A DNA stretch of 23,650 nt from Rhizophagus sp. LPA8_4_AMF (Eukaryota > Glomeromycota > Glomeromycetes > Glomerales > Glomeraceae). Below the pieces are notes generated by a model. The model had not been told where the DNA came from and searched no databases. It saw only the letters and a list, made by a program, of their open reading frames with translations. Numbering within the stretch: position 1 is the stretch's first letter; every line of letters begins with the position of its first letter. The stretch spans positions 1 through 23,650 of the forward strand of contig JADRCO010001004.1 in NCBI GenBank assembly GCA_021464525.1, written 5' to 3'. A program made the translations under genes and the position numbers. Below, piece after piece: positions 9,905 to 19,642 of the stretch.

Positions 9905-10098
9905 TAGAGCAATCGCATTGTCAAAATATAATTCATAGAGAAAACCAAAAATCTTTTTTTTTTACAAGAAAGTTAACACACACATAGAAACAATCAAACA
10001 AACTCGGAATCAATAATTTTAATTGAACATTTTTATCATTTTTATTATATTCTACAATAAAATTTATTTTATCATAAAAAAAAAAATGATAAAATTTA

Positions 10099-10173
10099 CA
10101 TAAATAAAATCTTAGTTAATGTCATCAAAATTTTCATAAATAAATCTTAAAATATATGTCATCAAAAAAATTT
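10099..10173. repeat. Imperfect tandem duplication, ~36-bp unit
   Basis: CATAAATAAAATCTTA ... ATGTCATCAAAATTTT at about 10099-10134 is repeated as CATAAATAAATCTTA ... ATGTCATCAAAAAAATTT at about 10136-10173. Just upstream a hairpin is formed by ATTTTATCAT and ATGATAAAAT (10066-10095). All of it is AT-rich and non-coding. Confidence 0.6.
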
Positions 10174-10323
10174 CGAATAAGAAATATTAAATTTCTTAGA
10201 AAATTTACAAAAATTGGCAAGTTTTACGACACAAAATTGCAATAATAATAATGATAAAAATAAAAGAATAAACTCTTCGAATAAAATTAATATAAAAAGA
10301 AAATACCGAAATAAATTTATCAA

Positions 10324-10346
10324 ATATATATATGTATATATATATA
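10324..10346. repeat. AT dinucleotide microsatellite
   Basis: An interrupted run of AT/TA steps, with a single TG break. It is a simple sequence repeat and is self-complementary. Confidence 0.75.
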
Positions 10347-10508
10347 AATAAATTTGTTAATTCCCATGATGTATTCGATTGTAAAATCAAAGATTTTTAA
10401 ATTTAAAAATTATGATCCTTTGATTTGATGTAATAGGAAAGGTGTCTTTCGTATATTTTTGTGTTTTTGGCAGAAAGCGAAATTTAAACGATAAGGAGGG
10501 TTTTTGTC

Positions 10509-10533
10509 ATATATATATATATGTATATATATG
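10509..10533. repeat. AT dinucleotide microsatellite
   Basis: A second interrupted (AT)n run with one TG break, about 180 bases from the first. Simple repeat with no gene context. Confidence 0.75.
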
Positions 10534-13195
10534 TCTTTTTGGTTATTTACTTTCTGAGGTTTTGATAATTTTTTTTTATTTTTTTATTTTTTTGTTATAA
10601 AAAAAGCTTCCAGCAGGATTTGAGTCCGCCCTTATATAGAGAATTTTAGAATTCCTTATCGGAATGCAACGATTAGAAATAGTTATCGGATAAATTCGGA
10701 TTATTCTAACATATTATTCACTCATAAAATTTTCGGATATTAGAAACGCCCGTAAAACTACATGCAAACAATATGTATTATGTAATCCCGTTTATATTTA
10801 ATTTTCTTATCTATTAACTTTAAAATTCATATATCGTATCCAAGTTTCCAAAAATGTGCGAATCATTTATAAATTAGTCTAAGAATACGAGATTTTAATG
10901 ATAGCGTATTCCGCCGGAAGACATTGGCGTTTACTATCATTTTTTTTTATTCTTGTGGTAAAAAAATTTACGTAATGATGGTCTAGACCTTAAGAGATTG
11001 TATTTATTTTGCGAAGTTTTTTTTTTATATATTTCTTTTAAATAATTATACATACCCGAGTAACCCTACCGGCGAAATTTATAAAAATGGAAACGGATTT
11101 AATTCCGAATGTACATTATTATGTAGTATAACTTTAGAGACTTTAGATATTTCTTAAAACATTACCTGTGCAAACTACGGAATTCGGATAGTGATATAAA
11201 AAAATTTATTGGTAGAAATTCTACAATACATACACGCGTAAATATCACAAAATAAATAGTGATCATCATTTTGATCGCTCATTGTTTATTGTTTATTATG
11301 AATTATTATTATTTTTCTCTTCTTTTCCTTTTATAAACAGATTAAGAAACTCTAATAAATTTTTTAATTTAATGAATTTATTTTCGTTAAGAGATATTTT
11401 TTGTTGATGATTTCTGTTAAAAGTGTTACATATTTACAACAATTTTGTTTTAATTACAGCCTCCCAAAAAACAAACTTGCGAATTCTTGAAAGTTAGTTC
11501 TCAGAAAAGAAATTAGATTGATAACATTGTGATACAATATTAAAATCTGTGAGTTCATGTCTTTCGATTATTCTTCTTTGAATGGATAGTCTTATCGCAT
11601 TATCATAAATAAAGCTGTCGGCATTTCATTATAAAGTAGAGCCGAATCGGAAATGTATAAAGAAAAGTAACTTATGTAATGAATAAGAACAATAATAAAA
11701 ATGTATCGGTGGTATTAGATAATCCCGAGTTTTACGGAAGCAAAAAAAAAAATTTTTTTTTTTCTTTTAATATTTTTTTTTTATTTGATGCATGTATTTG
11801 TCAGAGATATAAACACAGATATTTATAATTCATATCATTGAAGAATAAAGAGTGTTATCCAAAAATTAATAATTACCTGTCGAAGAGAGACTATCATAAC
11901 TAAAGAAATAACACAAGAGCAACACTTTTATAAAATGTTTATTCCGGAGGGAAATTTTCGGAAGCGTACACATATAATCTCAGTAATACAATTTAAATAA
12001 CATATAATAATATATTGAAATCTCTAACTATATAATCTGGCTACTTATTAAATGACATTCGTAAATATAATGCATATATACAGTATATACATTAGTGAAC
12101 GTGTTGAATGTATCCATTTTTGTAATTTTTAGTTATATGGTTACGCAGTTTTTATCATATTAATTTACATTCTAAGTTAGTCATGCTTATGTTTATATGG
12201 TTTCCATTTTTCCTTTTACAATCTGTCTTTAGCCATTATTATACGAATTGAGTGCTTATTCCGATAGGCTAATTAAAGTTTTACGATTACTTGTGTTAAA
12301 TTTGCTCTCAGTTAGACATTTTAAAAAAAAGGACAACTTTTATTTCATATGTTCAAAATATTAAATAATGATTTAAATTTTATCTTTCACTAAATTTAAA
12401 GCAAATATCTTACAATGTTTGCGAATGAAGCGAATGAAACTTAAATAAATTACTAACATAGAATCTAATAATAAATTTGTAACAAAAAAATGCATTTATT
12501 AATTTCTAATTTCACCAAATTTAAATATTACGGAAACAACGACTTTGTTAGAAGCTTGTTAAATTATACCATTTTCATATGAGTTGATCATGGGTATTTT
12601 AATCTAACTCAGGGAATCTTAAGACTTTACATACTCTTTACATAATATAGCAATTAAATTAGTCATTTTAAATACTGTGTACCTTCATTTATTTATTTGT
12701 TCATTCATTTAATTATTTACTATTTATGTATTTAATAAAATAAATATCGTTATGCTTAGTTTATCTAAGGTACATACCCCGCTTTAATTTTTTTCTAATT
12801 TTAAATAATCTCCGAATTCTAGGGTATATTATGAAAAAAAAAAAAATTTATTTTTTTTGTTTATTCAACCTATATACAATGTTAATTTGGCTGGTTACCC
12901 ATGTAAATAAACGGTATAACCTTAAAATTTTTAATAATCTTAATAATTTTTATTCATATTCGGAATTATGTTATTATTATCCTTACGAATTTCAATTTTT
13001 CAATTTTTTTTTTTTTTTATAAACAAAGGAAAAAATAATCGCATTTAACCAATAAGGTTATTTATATTGATAACAATGTGAACATTTCATAACGCTAATT
13101 TTTCAATGTTTCTAAAAATAGTAAACAAGTAACTAGAATATCATTTGATTTTTTTAAAAAAAAATCATTGAAGGAATTGAACTTCCGATGTCGAT

Positions 13196-13218
13196 CATAT
13201 TTCATATGATGAAATATG
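13196..13218. repeat. Perfect 10-bp stem with 3-base loop
   Basis: CATATTTCAT (13196-13205) and ATGAAATATG (13209-13218) are perfect complements around ATG. The hairpin sits inside an 85-base stretch with superficial tRNA resemblance, discussed among the rejected items. Confidence 0.7.
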
Positions 13219-14032
13219 CATTGATAGGTTGACCCTAGTAAATAATTTCTTTTCCATTTTTATTCATTCATACATGATCAAGAAATGGGTTAGAAATATA
13301 TATAATTTAAGAAAAACAATCAAAAGCATTGTTTTTGTAAATGAATTTGTTACAATTTTATTAACGAAAATAATTGCGAATTAAATCAAAACGGGAGATT
13401 ATCATATTAAAATTGTGATCATTGTGATCATATTTAATCTTTATAGAAAAAAAAAAATTCATTAGCTTTATGACCTAAAATCGTGGAATCATTAAGAATG
13501 TTGTGAAACATTTTGTAACATTTTTTAAGATTTTCAAATACGCAATATAACTAATTCATACTGATCATCTATTCCGAGAACAAATTCGAAGTTTTTCATT
13601 TATATAATAATGTATTATTTGCATAACATAAATTGTTTTAATATGACGAAATGACTCATTTTTCGGTTTATTATTTACCTGTACTTTCACGGGGCAAAGA
13701 ATTGTGATAATTGTAAGAATTGTTTTTTTTTTCTTTTTCAACAAATAAAGAAAATGATTTTAATTTTTTACATAAAATATTATAAACAGGTATTGATTCA
13801 TTTTATCATGCTTGTTTATGATTATGCACTTAATTAATATTTAATGATTTCGCACGTATACCAATGCTTTCTAGAGAGAATTCCTTAAACAAAAAATAAA
13901 TGAGGCACTACATGTTTATTATTCTAAGGGGAATGGATATATAATGTCAATTGCATAATGTTACAAATAAAATTTATGTTATAATTATTGATCTTTCATA
14001 ATTAAATAACGGTTACGGCCATCGCGTTTCAT

Positions 14033-14050
14033 TAATCGATCGATCGATTA
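14033..14050. repeat. 18-bp perfect palindrome of ATCG steps
   Basis: TAATCGATCGATCGATTA equals its own reverse complement. It is a short (ATCG)n microsatellite flanked by AT-rich spacer. Confidence 0.8.
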
Positions 14051-14763
14051 TCGTATTATCATCATTTCTTAAGGAAAAGAAGCATCATAATAATGGCCAG
14101 ATAAAAGTAAATAATTTTTATTTTATTTATAGTAGATAATAAATAAATAAATGAAATTTAATTACTTATCAAATTTATATATATATTTATATATATAAAA
14201 GATATAAAAAAAGATCAAAGAATCAATTATGACAAATTAAGGTATGAATGAAATCGTCTGATCATCATTTCCGAAGTCCGTCATTTCCGTCATTTATGTT
14301 GTGATACTCCCCTGTTTAAAGGATAAAGGAAATTTTGTTTATTAAAGTTATTTTTAATATCTCTAAATGACTTTTAATGAAGTTTCACTTTCAAAATAGA
14401 AAAACAAATAATTCGAAGTTTTAATAAGTCATTTTCTGCCTGATCATTGATGATTCATATTAGAGAAAAAAACGTGATTTTAATTCCGGCCAAAATTAAT
14501 TTCTACAATTTTACGATTACCGGATTAAGTATAATAAAAATTAGTTTTATTGAAATTTAAGAAAGTTTGATAAAAAAAATGTGAATAAAACTGAGATATT
14601 GAATAATGGGTAGGATGATAAATTTAAATAGCGAGAATTAACATGGTAGAACTCTCATGCTAAAATAAAATGACATTTTTAATAACATACTTTACGAGTA
14701 AATTGTTTTGTAAAGATTTTGAATTTAGTAATTAAATCAAATTTAATAATACTTGATTTTGTT

Positions 14764-14835
14764 CAATATATTAAAGTAGCAATTTAGGCTTTGTAAAGCA
14801 TCTATATAATATAAATGGTACACTTTAATATATTG
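14764..14835. repeat. 72-bp stem-loop with perfect 14-bp arms
   Basis: CAATATATTAAAGT (14764-14777) and ACTTTAATATATTG (14822-14835) are exact reverse complements. Two more pairs can form outside if one mismatch is allowed. The 44-base interior includes a small GCTTTGTAAAGC hairpin. It may be a minimal MITE or a chance AT palindrome; the perfect length favours the former. Confidence 0.55.
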
Positions 14836-15141
14836 TACAGATAATCTAAGTGTCCCAAGTGATTTTCATATTTCCCCAGATTTTTTATGAAAGATCAGTC
14901 ATTCGTCATTTGAACACATGAAAACGATATTCCATAATGATGATCCCGAATTTCAACATTAGTCAAATATAGTCTATGCTCGGCATTTGGATGATGATGA
15001 ACATTTCAATTTATACGGTAACAAGTTTGTATTGAGAAATATTTACATTAGAAAATTATGATTTAAATTTGTAATTTTGTAATGTTATCGGAAATTTGAC
15101 CCCTTGTTATTGCGGTTCTTCTGGAAAAATTTTTTGAAGAT

Positions 15142-15348
15142 CTAATAAGATATCTTTGAATATCCATTCATCAATAAAACTCTCATTAACATTTCCGCAT
15201 TTTCATCTCGATCGTTTTCCTCGTCACGTTTCACCAGCTTAAACAAATAAAAAAAAAAAAATGATCGCCTGTAGTAATACCACGCCTTTGGCCCAGTATC
15301 AAAATCCTTAACAACACCGGAATTCGAAACAATCTTCTCGAAGGGGCA
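15142..15348 (-). pseudogene. Orphan coding-like fragment or terminal exon
   Basis: On the minus strand a frame open from about 15366 ends at TAG (15142-15144). From 15348 it encodes 68 residues, beginning CPFEKIVSNSG, continuing DFDTGPKAWYYYRR and ending NAEMLMRVLLMNGYSKISY. Residue use is balanced, and third codon positions in the first part are often G or C, unlike the low-complexity frames elsewhere in the spacer. Immediately upstream, TGACTAAT followed by a TTTACTTCAAG acceptor-like end resembles a branch point and 3' splice site, so this could be a last exon starting at 15348. No plausible upstream exon was found. A 13-T run, read as FFFY, interrupts the fragment and may mark decay. I do not recognise the family. 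Chance openness is possible but less likely given the composition. Confidence 0.35.
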
Positions 15349-16326
15349 CTTGAAGTAAAGTGCAAATATTAGTCATTCCATAATTGGCCAGTAAAATGGT
15401 TCGAACAGGAGGAATAGGAAAAAACTGATATTTATTTTATATGAAAAATCATAAATTATGGGATAAAAAAAATACTGAAAAATTTCGAAAATAATAAAAA
15501 TTAAAATTGTAAAAATTCCTGTAAAACAAAAATCGTTGAAAATTTTTGAAAATATGATAAAATATATAAAAAAGAGAACAAATAAAAAAAAAATTAAAAA
15601 TACGAATAAAACAAGTCTTTCGTATAATACCATATAATACCTTTAAAGATATAGTGATAATGAACAAGTTGATGAATTCTCTAATTGGATCATTTCGTGA
15701 GAAATTTTGGATTTTTAATATAGTTTTCGGTAATTATAATTAACAGAAGCGACCGTAATATAAAAGTTATGTTATGTCTATATAAATTTAAATAAAATTA
15801 TATATGTTTAATAAAAATAACGATAATAATAATTTTCATTATTAATCAGAACTATAATTAAAATTTATCCGTACTAGTGTGCGACATTAACGCGTAAAGT
15901 AACAATTGTTACGCGACGCGACGACAATATTGATCAGTAACTATGTTGATTATATTGTGATATTAAACTATTAAAGGCAGTACTGTAATGATTCATTGCA
16001 AAATTTTATATATAAAATATACTTTTGCATAAATCATGACTTCATAAGTATTACAAATTATCTTTTTTGTACTTATTACTATTTCTATTACATAATTCAT
16101 AGAAAAGATTGTACACCAAAATAATACATAAAAAGACCTTACTTCCCATTTTTTTTTAATTACTTCAAAAAATTTTACAACGACACAACAAACACAAAAA
16201 CCATCATAGAAGTGGATATGTTGTAGACCAATGCAATACCCGATAGAAAAAGATATTACCAAACATCACGTACCCAACAATAAAACCCACTCAACAGTTC
16301 TCTAAAGTATAGTGTCTTATGAAGCC
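15349..16326. other. AT-rich spacer with hydrophobic chance frames
   Basis: Minus-strand frames at 15373-15667 and 15993-16262 translate to F/I/Y-rich or cysteine-containing strings with no domain pattern. They may be read-through of poly-A/T sequence. A nested palindrome lies at 15891-15915. No gene is supported. Confidence 0.4.
15891..15915. repeat. Nested palindrome in a CpG-rich patch
   Basis: The 14-bp palindrome GTAACAATTGTTAC (15899-15912) overlaps the wider pair CGCGTAA (15891-15897) and TTACGCG (15909-15915). The patch continues as GACGCGACGAC, unusually CpG-rich for this window. No gene is adjacent. Confidence 0.6.
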
Positions 16327-16385
16327 TGTTGGCTATAGAATATTCAATACTTCAGGGCCATAACAACACTAGCGAAATTATTGCA

Positions 16386-16407
16386 AGAAGTCTTTCTAAA
16401 GACTTCT
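16386..16407. repeat. Perfect 10-bp hairpin AGAAGTCTTT/AAAGACTTCT
   Basis: AGAAGTCTTT (16386-16395) and AAAGACTTCT (16398-16407) are exact complements separated by CT, so a folded form would open to a 4-base loop. It lies near the start of the GC-richer segment, upstream of the TATA-like run. Confidence 0.75.
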
Positions 16408-16806
16408 AAGCTCACACAATTAGTCGAAAACAAACACCTCTTTTGCTTTCTTGTGTGGAGCAGCAACGAAATTGTCAATAGATTTTTCTTTATTATTCAT
16501 CAACGCGGTTTAGGATTATAATTTATAATTACATTTCCGTGGAATCTGTATGACCACCTTTATATATATAGCTCAGGGTCCTACCGAAACTATTATTTCG
16601 CCTGAAGAGTTTCGGGAAGTTTGAGTCTCATTACCTGTGTAAACAAAACCTCCGAGATGCGAAGAAAACATTTACAGCACGTAAACCAGAAAGGAAAGGA
16701 CACATCATTAAGTGGTGAGTATAATTAATAGTTTGCCGGATGGACGTATGAGTAAGTGTTCACTGCAGGGTTCACTGAGAGTCTTCCGGATGGTGGACTA
16801 TTATTA

Positions 16807-16980
16807 TTGACATAGAGGTTTATGTGCTCGTAGTACGTACCATTTGCTACTGGCTATGTAGTCATCTGCTTTGTGCACAAGACCGTAGCTACAATGATGC
16901 CACATAGGTGATCCCCAAGCCGATTCATATGGGAGGGCAGGCCGTGGTGCCCGTGGAAGTGACACATATTTCTATGTCAA
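16807..16980. repeat. Long-range inverted repeat, possible RNA stem
   Basis: TTGACATAGAGGTTTATGTG (16807-16826) is largely complementary to CACATATTTCTATGTCAA (16963-16980), with mismatches in the middle. The roughly 136 bases between contain one copy of the GCCACATAGGTG motif and the repeated hexamer CCGTGG. It could be a DNA-element arm pair or a stem of a folded transcript. Confidence 0.45.
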
Positions 16981-17110
16981 GCACTTACTTAGTTGTTGTT
17001 ATTAAATACTATATGAGACCATTTACCATAGATCCTATGATGGCCACATAGGTGTCCTGGAGTTCCCTGCTTAGGCATAATTAACAGGGTGGTAGATACT
17101 CATATGGTAT

Positions 17111-19312
17111 GAGGTGATAGTGACTAAAAAATTTTGTAAATCTTGTAGGGTACTTGCACTAGAATGGTCTGAATTTAATCAAGTTTAAATTTTAAAATTT
17201 GCATTTTTTTTTTAATATTAAGTTGATTCTCATAGAATTAACAATATGAAACAACGATAATGTGAATGAAACAAGATGGAAGAAAACAATAAGTTAAAGT
17301 AAGTTATGTAATAGTTTTCATATTTTATGGATATTATATAATGGAATTAAATCACAAGGAAGGCCATAAAGATGAAGGCAGTAAGACACAAATCTCAGTG
17401 GTATGTAGTGTTATCTTGTAGAGTAGACATGGTACATATGTCGTGTCTTGGCGGCGGACCAGTCCTTGGCGGCGAAGTTCATCAACCTCTTGGTTTCTAG
17501 CTTTTTAATCATATGTAATGTTCCTATTAACAATGTAGATCGATAATTCTTTTTCAATGAAACTTTATTACTAAATTTTGACGTATGAGTCTAAATGGAG
17601 GGTACAACTTTGCTGACTTACTTCGAGTCTCCTCCAAGCTCCAGTCCTTGGCGATGTGCAGAAAAAGTTTTCTTAGATATGAAATGTTTCTGATTTAGGA
17701 AAAAAAAAGGAACACAAACATATCACTCATCCACCTAAATATAGCACAATTATACTTTTCAATTACAAGCTATACACTGTTAACAATATTTTTGGTTTGT
17801 TAAAATTAGTCAAGTACCTTGAACTTATTAAGGTTTGTTGATCCATCTGAATTTTGTTACCAAAATCTCGGATATTTAACCCAAATTTATCTGTTTCACC
17901 TGAAACGGGTTTTGGTATACAAAATGTATAAGTTTATCAAACTACTCCGTCTGCCAAATATGACTAATCATTTTCTCAGATCATGAAGATTTTCATTATG
18001 TGAAATTATTTAACAAATTTTTTTTTCAATTTTGAGAACGCGTCATGATTTGACATATTCTTTTGGGCGCAGCAGGGTTTTTGCTTAATTTCGCAATGAT
18101 CCATCATTTTTTTTTATTTAATTATATTGAAAATTCAATAAATTCAATGAAATAAATTTCAAAATTCATTCAATATATTTCTTACTCAACTCAAGCGTTA
18201 AAGTGGAAGTGCAAGTAACGAAATTTTATTTGTTCCAATTACTAGGTTAGATCTTTCACCCCAAATAGAAAATCGAGTGAAACGGGAAGTTTAACAAAAA
18301 ATTTACCTATTAACGTTAGAGAAATTTCCTATTCATCTTCGCAATAATTACTTTAATTGTTAACTTATTCTAAAATAAAATCGTACATTTTGGAAAAATT
18401 TTTAGAAATTCAGTCTGACTGACTGGATTGATCGCAATTTGTACCCTTAGATAATTGGTTGCCGGCTAATGCGGTCAGCGGTCAGTCATACGTTAATTGC
18501 TCTATTTGGTTCATATTTCAGACATATTTTAGAGGCAATCACCAGTCAATCACCACTAATTTTTTTTCCTTCCTGTATTAGCATCTATCAAATTTTGTAT
18601 AGCCTCATCCCCAACGATTTTATAATAGATGACACGTCCAGTCTTAAAATAAATACGGTAAAAATTAGATTTAACGTTATTACTTCCGAATATCAAATTT
18701 TATTCATAGATAAATTTGGTGGGTTTGACAGCAAGATTTTGAAAAAAAAATTTTCATTTCATTAATTCTAGTATTTAAAATACAAGGAGTCAAGGAATTT
18801 ATAATTCGCAATGTAATTTTAATTACTCAAAAAAAAAAAAATATTGAAAGCACAAAATGGGTGATATTGAATTCATGCTCAAGTTAATCTACTAGTAATA
18901 TTAAAGATTTTTACCGTCATCCCTTAAAAATAAAAATAAATTAGAAAGTATACTGTATATTCAATTAAAACATAATAATTTGTAAATAGGTACAGTTCAA
19001 AAAATTTATTAAATAAAGTTTGTTATAATTTACAAAATTTTATTATAAATGGGTGTCTATCCAACGATTTTCAGTTAATGTTTATTTTAATAATGATTGA
19101 TTTTTACTATATTAGAATTTTCTTATCAAGACATTTTTAAGTTATAAATTTAGATCTTTAACTATTTTATGTTATATTTTGGTAAAATTAATTGAAATTG
19201 ATATTTGAACTTTTTTATCGTGTATTCTAGTGAAAAATAATTTAAATTTATTAAAAAACCATTATTTCTATAATATTTGTGAAATAAACAAATTATTTTT
19301 ATTGACTTTACC
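17111..19312. other. Mixed spacer with two short minus-strand coding-like patches
   Basis: Two patches stand out. At 17411-17512 the minus strand encodes a 33-residue frame containing NFAAKDWSAAKTR. At about 17554-17691 a stop-bounded minus frame contains FLHIAKDWSLEETR, followed at once by a strong donor-like GAA|GTAAGT. Both patches contain CCAGTCCTTGGCG on the plus strand. From 17.75 kb on, the DNA is AT-rich again. A frame at 18469-18765 (plus) has an ATG but no recognisable domain and is not accepted as a gene. Confidence 0.4.
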
Positions 19313-19473
19313 TTATATTCCATCTTTTTCCGTAAAAGGCTCATATTTCCGGAATTAATAATCTTATATCACAGGAATTTATCGAATTATTTTCATTTTC
19401 CGTGAATGAATCCGTGAAAGGCTCATATTTACGGAATTTTTACAGAAATAACGGATAAAATTTTTTTATAGGG
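19313..19473 (-). mobile_element. Dispersed CCCTATAAAA repeat, copy B (inverted)
   Basis: Read on the minus strand from 19473, this begins CCCTATAAAA and matches copy A (9727-9904) through TTATTTCTGTAAAAA, ATGAGCCTTTCACGGAT, AATAATTCGATAAATTCC and ATGAGCCTTTTA to GGAATATAA at 19313. It has a roughly 10-base insertion near its start (AATTTTATCC) and about ten substitutions. The outer right part seen in copy A (to ACAGGG) is missing or diverged. It lies about 170 bases beyond the 3' end of the lectin gene and could contribute to its 3' flank. Non-coding. Confidence 0.75.
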
Positions 19474-19642
19474 ATTTATATGTCGAGTTATGAAATATTT
19501 CACGTACATAAGAAAAATTTTAAGTATTTTGAGATCAATAAAAGGATGAATTTTAAATAAACAATCTTACTTATATAATAATATGCGGTATATTGACATT
19601 AATTTCTTAAAATTGAAATATTTAATACAATTAATTTACTAT

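Larger units (their letters stand above)
9905..15141. other. Long AT-rich intergenic stretch
   Basis: No intact gene can be supported on either strand. Small frames (for example 10205-10390 minus and 12831-13022 plus) are low-complexity I/F/Y/K-rich translations without ATG context or domains. The stretch contains AT dinucleotide runs, short tandem duplications and several hairpins listed separately, plus a degraded tRNA-like 3' end at about 10605-10635 that was not accepted. Confidence 0.5.
16327..17110. other. GC-richer, ORF-free, hairpin-rich segment
   Basis: Base composition is visibly richer in G+C than any neighbouring kilobase, yet stops break all six frames every few tens of codons. 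The segment opens with TGTTGGCTATAG. It contains a perfect 10-bp stem (16386-16395 with 16398-16407), a TATA-like run at 16559-16570, and an 8-bp stem (CCGAAACT 16584-16591 with AGTTTCGG 16608-16615). It also has a long-range stem (16807-16826 with 16963-16980) and two copies of GCCACATAGGTG (16899 and 17043). A donor-like GGTGAGTAT at about 16712 and an acceptor-like CACTGCAG at about 16770 are present. Candidates are a decayed transposon or solo LTR, or a non-coding transcript. I cannot decide between them from the sequence. Confidence 0.4.

Noticed and set aside
9739-9948. Minus-strand open frame of 69 codons
   Set aside because: Lies almost entirely in the dispersed repeat copy A. The homologous copy B does not preserve it as a gene.
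10605-10640. Minus-strand tRNA 3'-end-like sequence (CGGACTCAAATCCTGC followed by TGGAAGC and a T run)
   Set aside because: The base pair closing the T-loop is missing, and no matching 5' acceptor arm or box A lies upstream. At most a decayed tRNA-derived remnant.
12831-13022. Plus-strand frame with ATG and F/Y-rich hydrophobic stretches
   Set aside because: Begins and ends in homopolymer runs (poly-K, poly-F); the apparent membrane segment comes from composition.
13163-13247. Minus-strand tRNA-like 85-base stretch: 7-base end pair AATTATT/AATGATT and a TTCAATT T-loop-like sequence
   Set aside because: The T-stem has an A-C mismatch, the D-arm/box A consensus is absent, and the anticodon region is taken up by a separate 10-bp palindrome. 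AT-rich end pairs arise easily by chance. A covariance-model scan (tRNAscan-SE) would decide.
15373-15667. Two overlapping minus-strand hydrophobic frames
   Set aside because: Both are poly-A/T read as F, I and L in different frames of the same DNA; no domain or start context.
15993-16262. Minus-strand 89-codon frame with cysteines
   Set aside because: No recognisable motif, no signal peptide pattern, no splice partners; consistent with chance.
16274-16330. CCCAACAATAAA and TGTTGGC as facing LTR termini
   Set aside because: They are only about 50 bases apart, no second LTR copy is in the window, and no primer-binding site could be identified.
16569-16629. A-box-like TAGCTCAGGG and B-box-like GTTTGAGTCTC about 50 bases apart, as in a tRNA-derived SINE
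   Set aside because: Both boxes deviate from consensus and no tRNA fold forms around them. Kept only as part of the description of the GC-richer segment.
18469-18765. Plus-strand 98-codon frame with ATG
   Set aside because: Residue use is less extreme than in other rejected frames, but there is no domain, it ends in a K/F homopolymer, and the start lies in a GGTCAGC repeat-like patch. Left unsupported.
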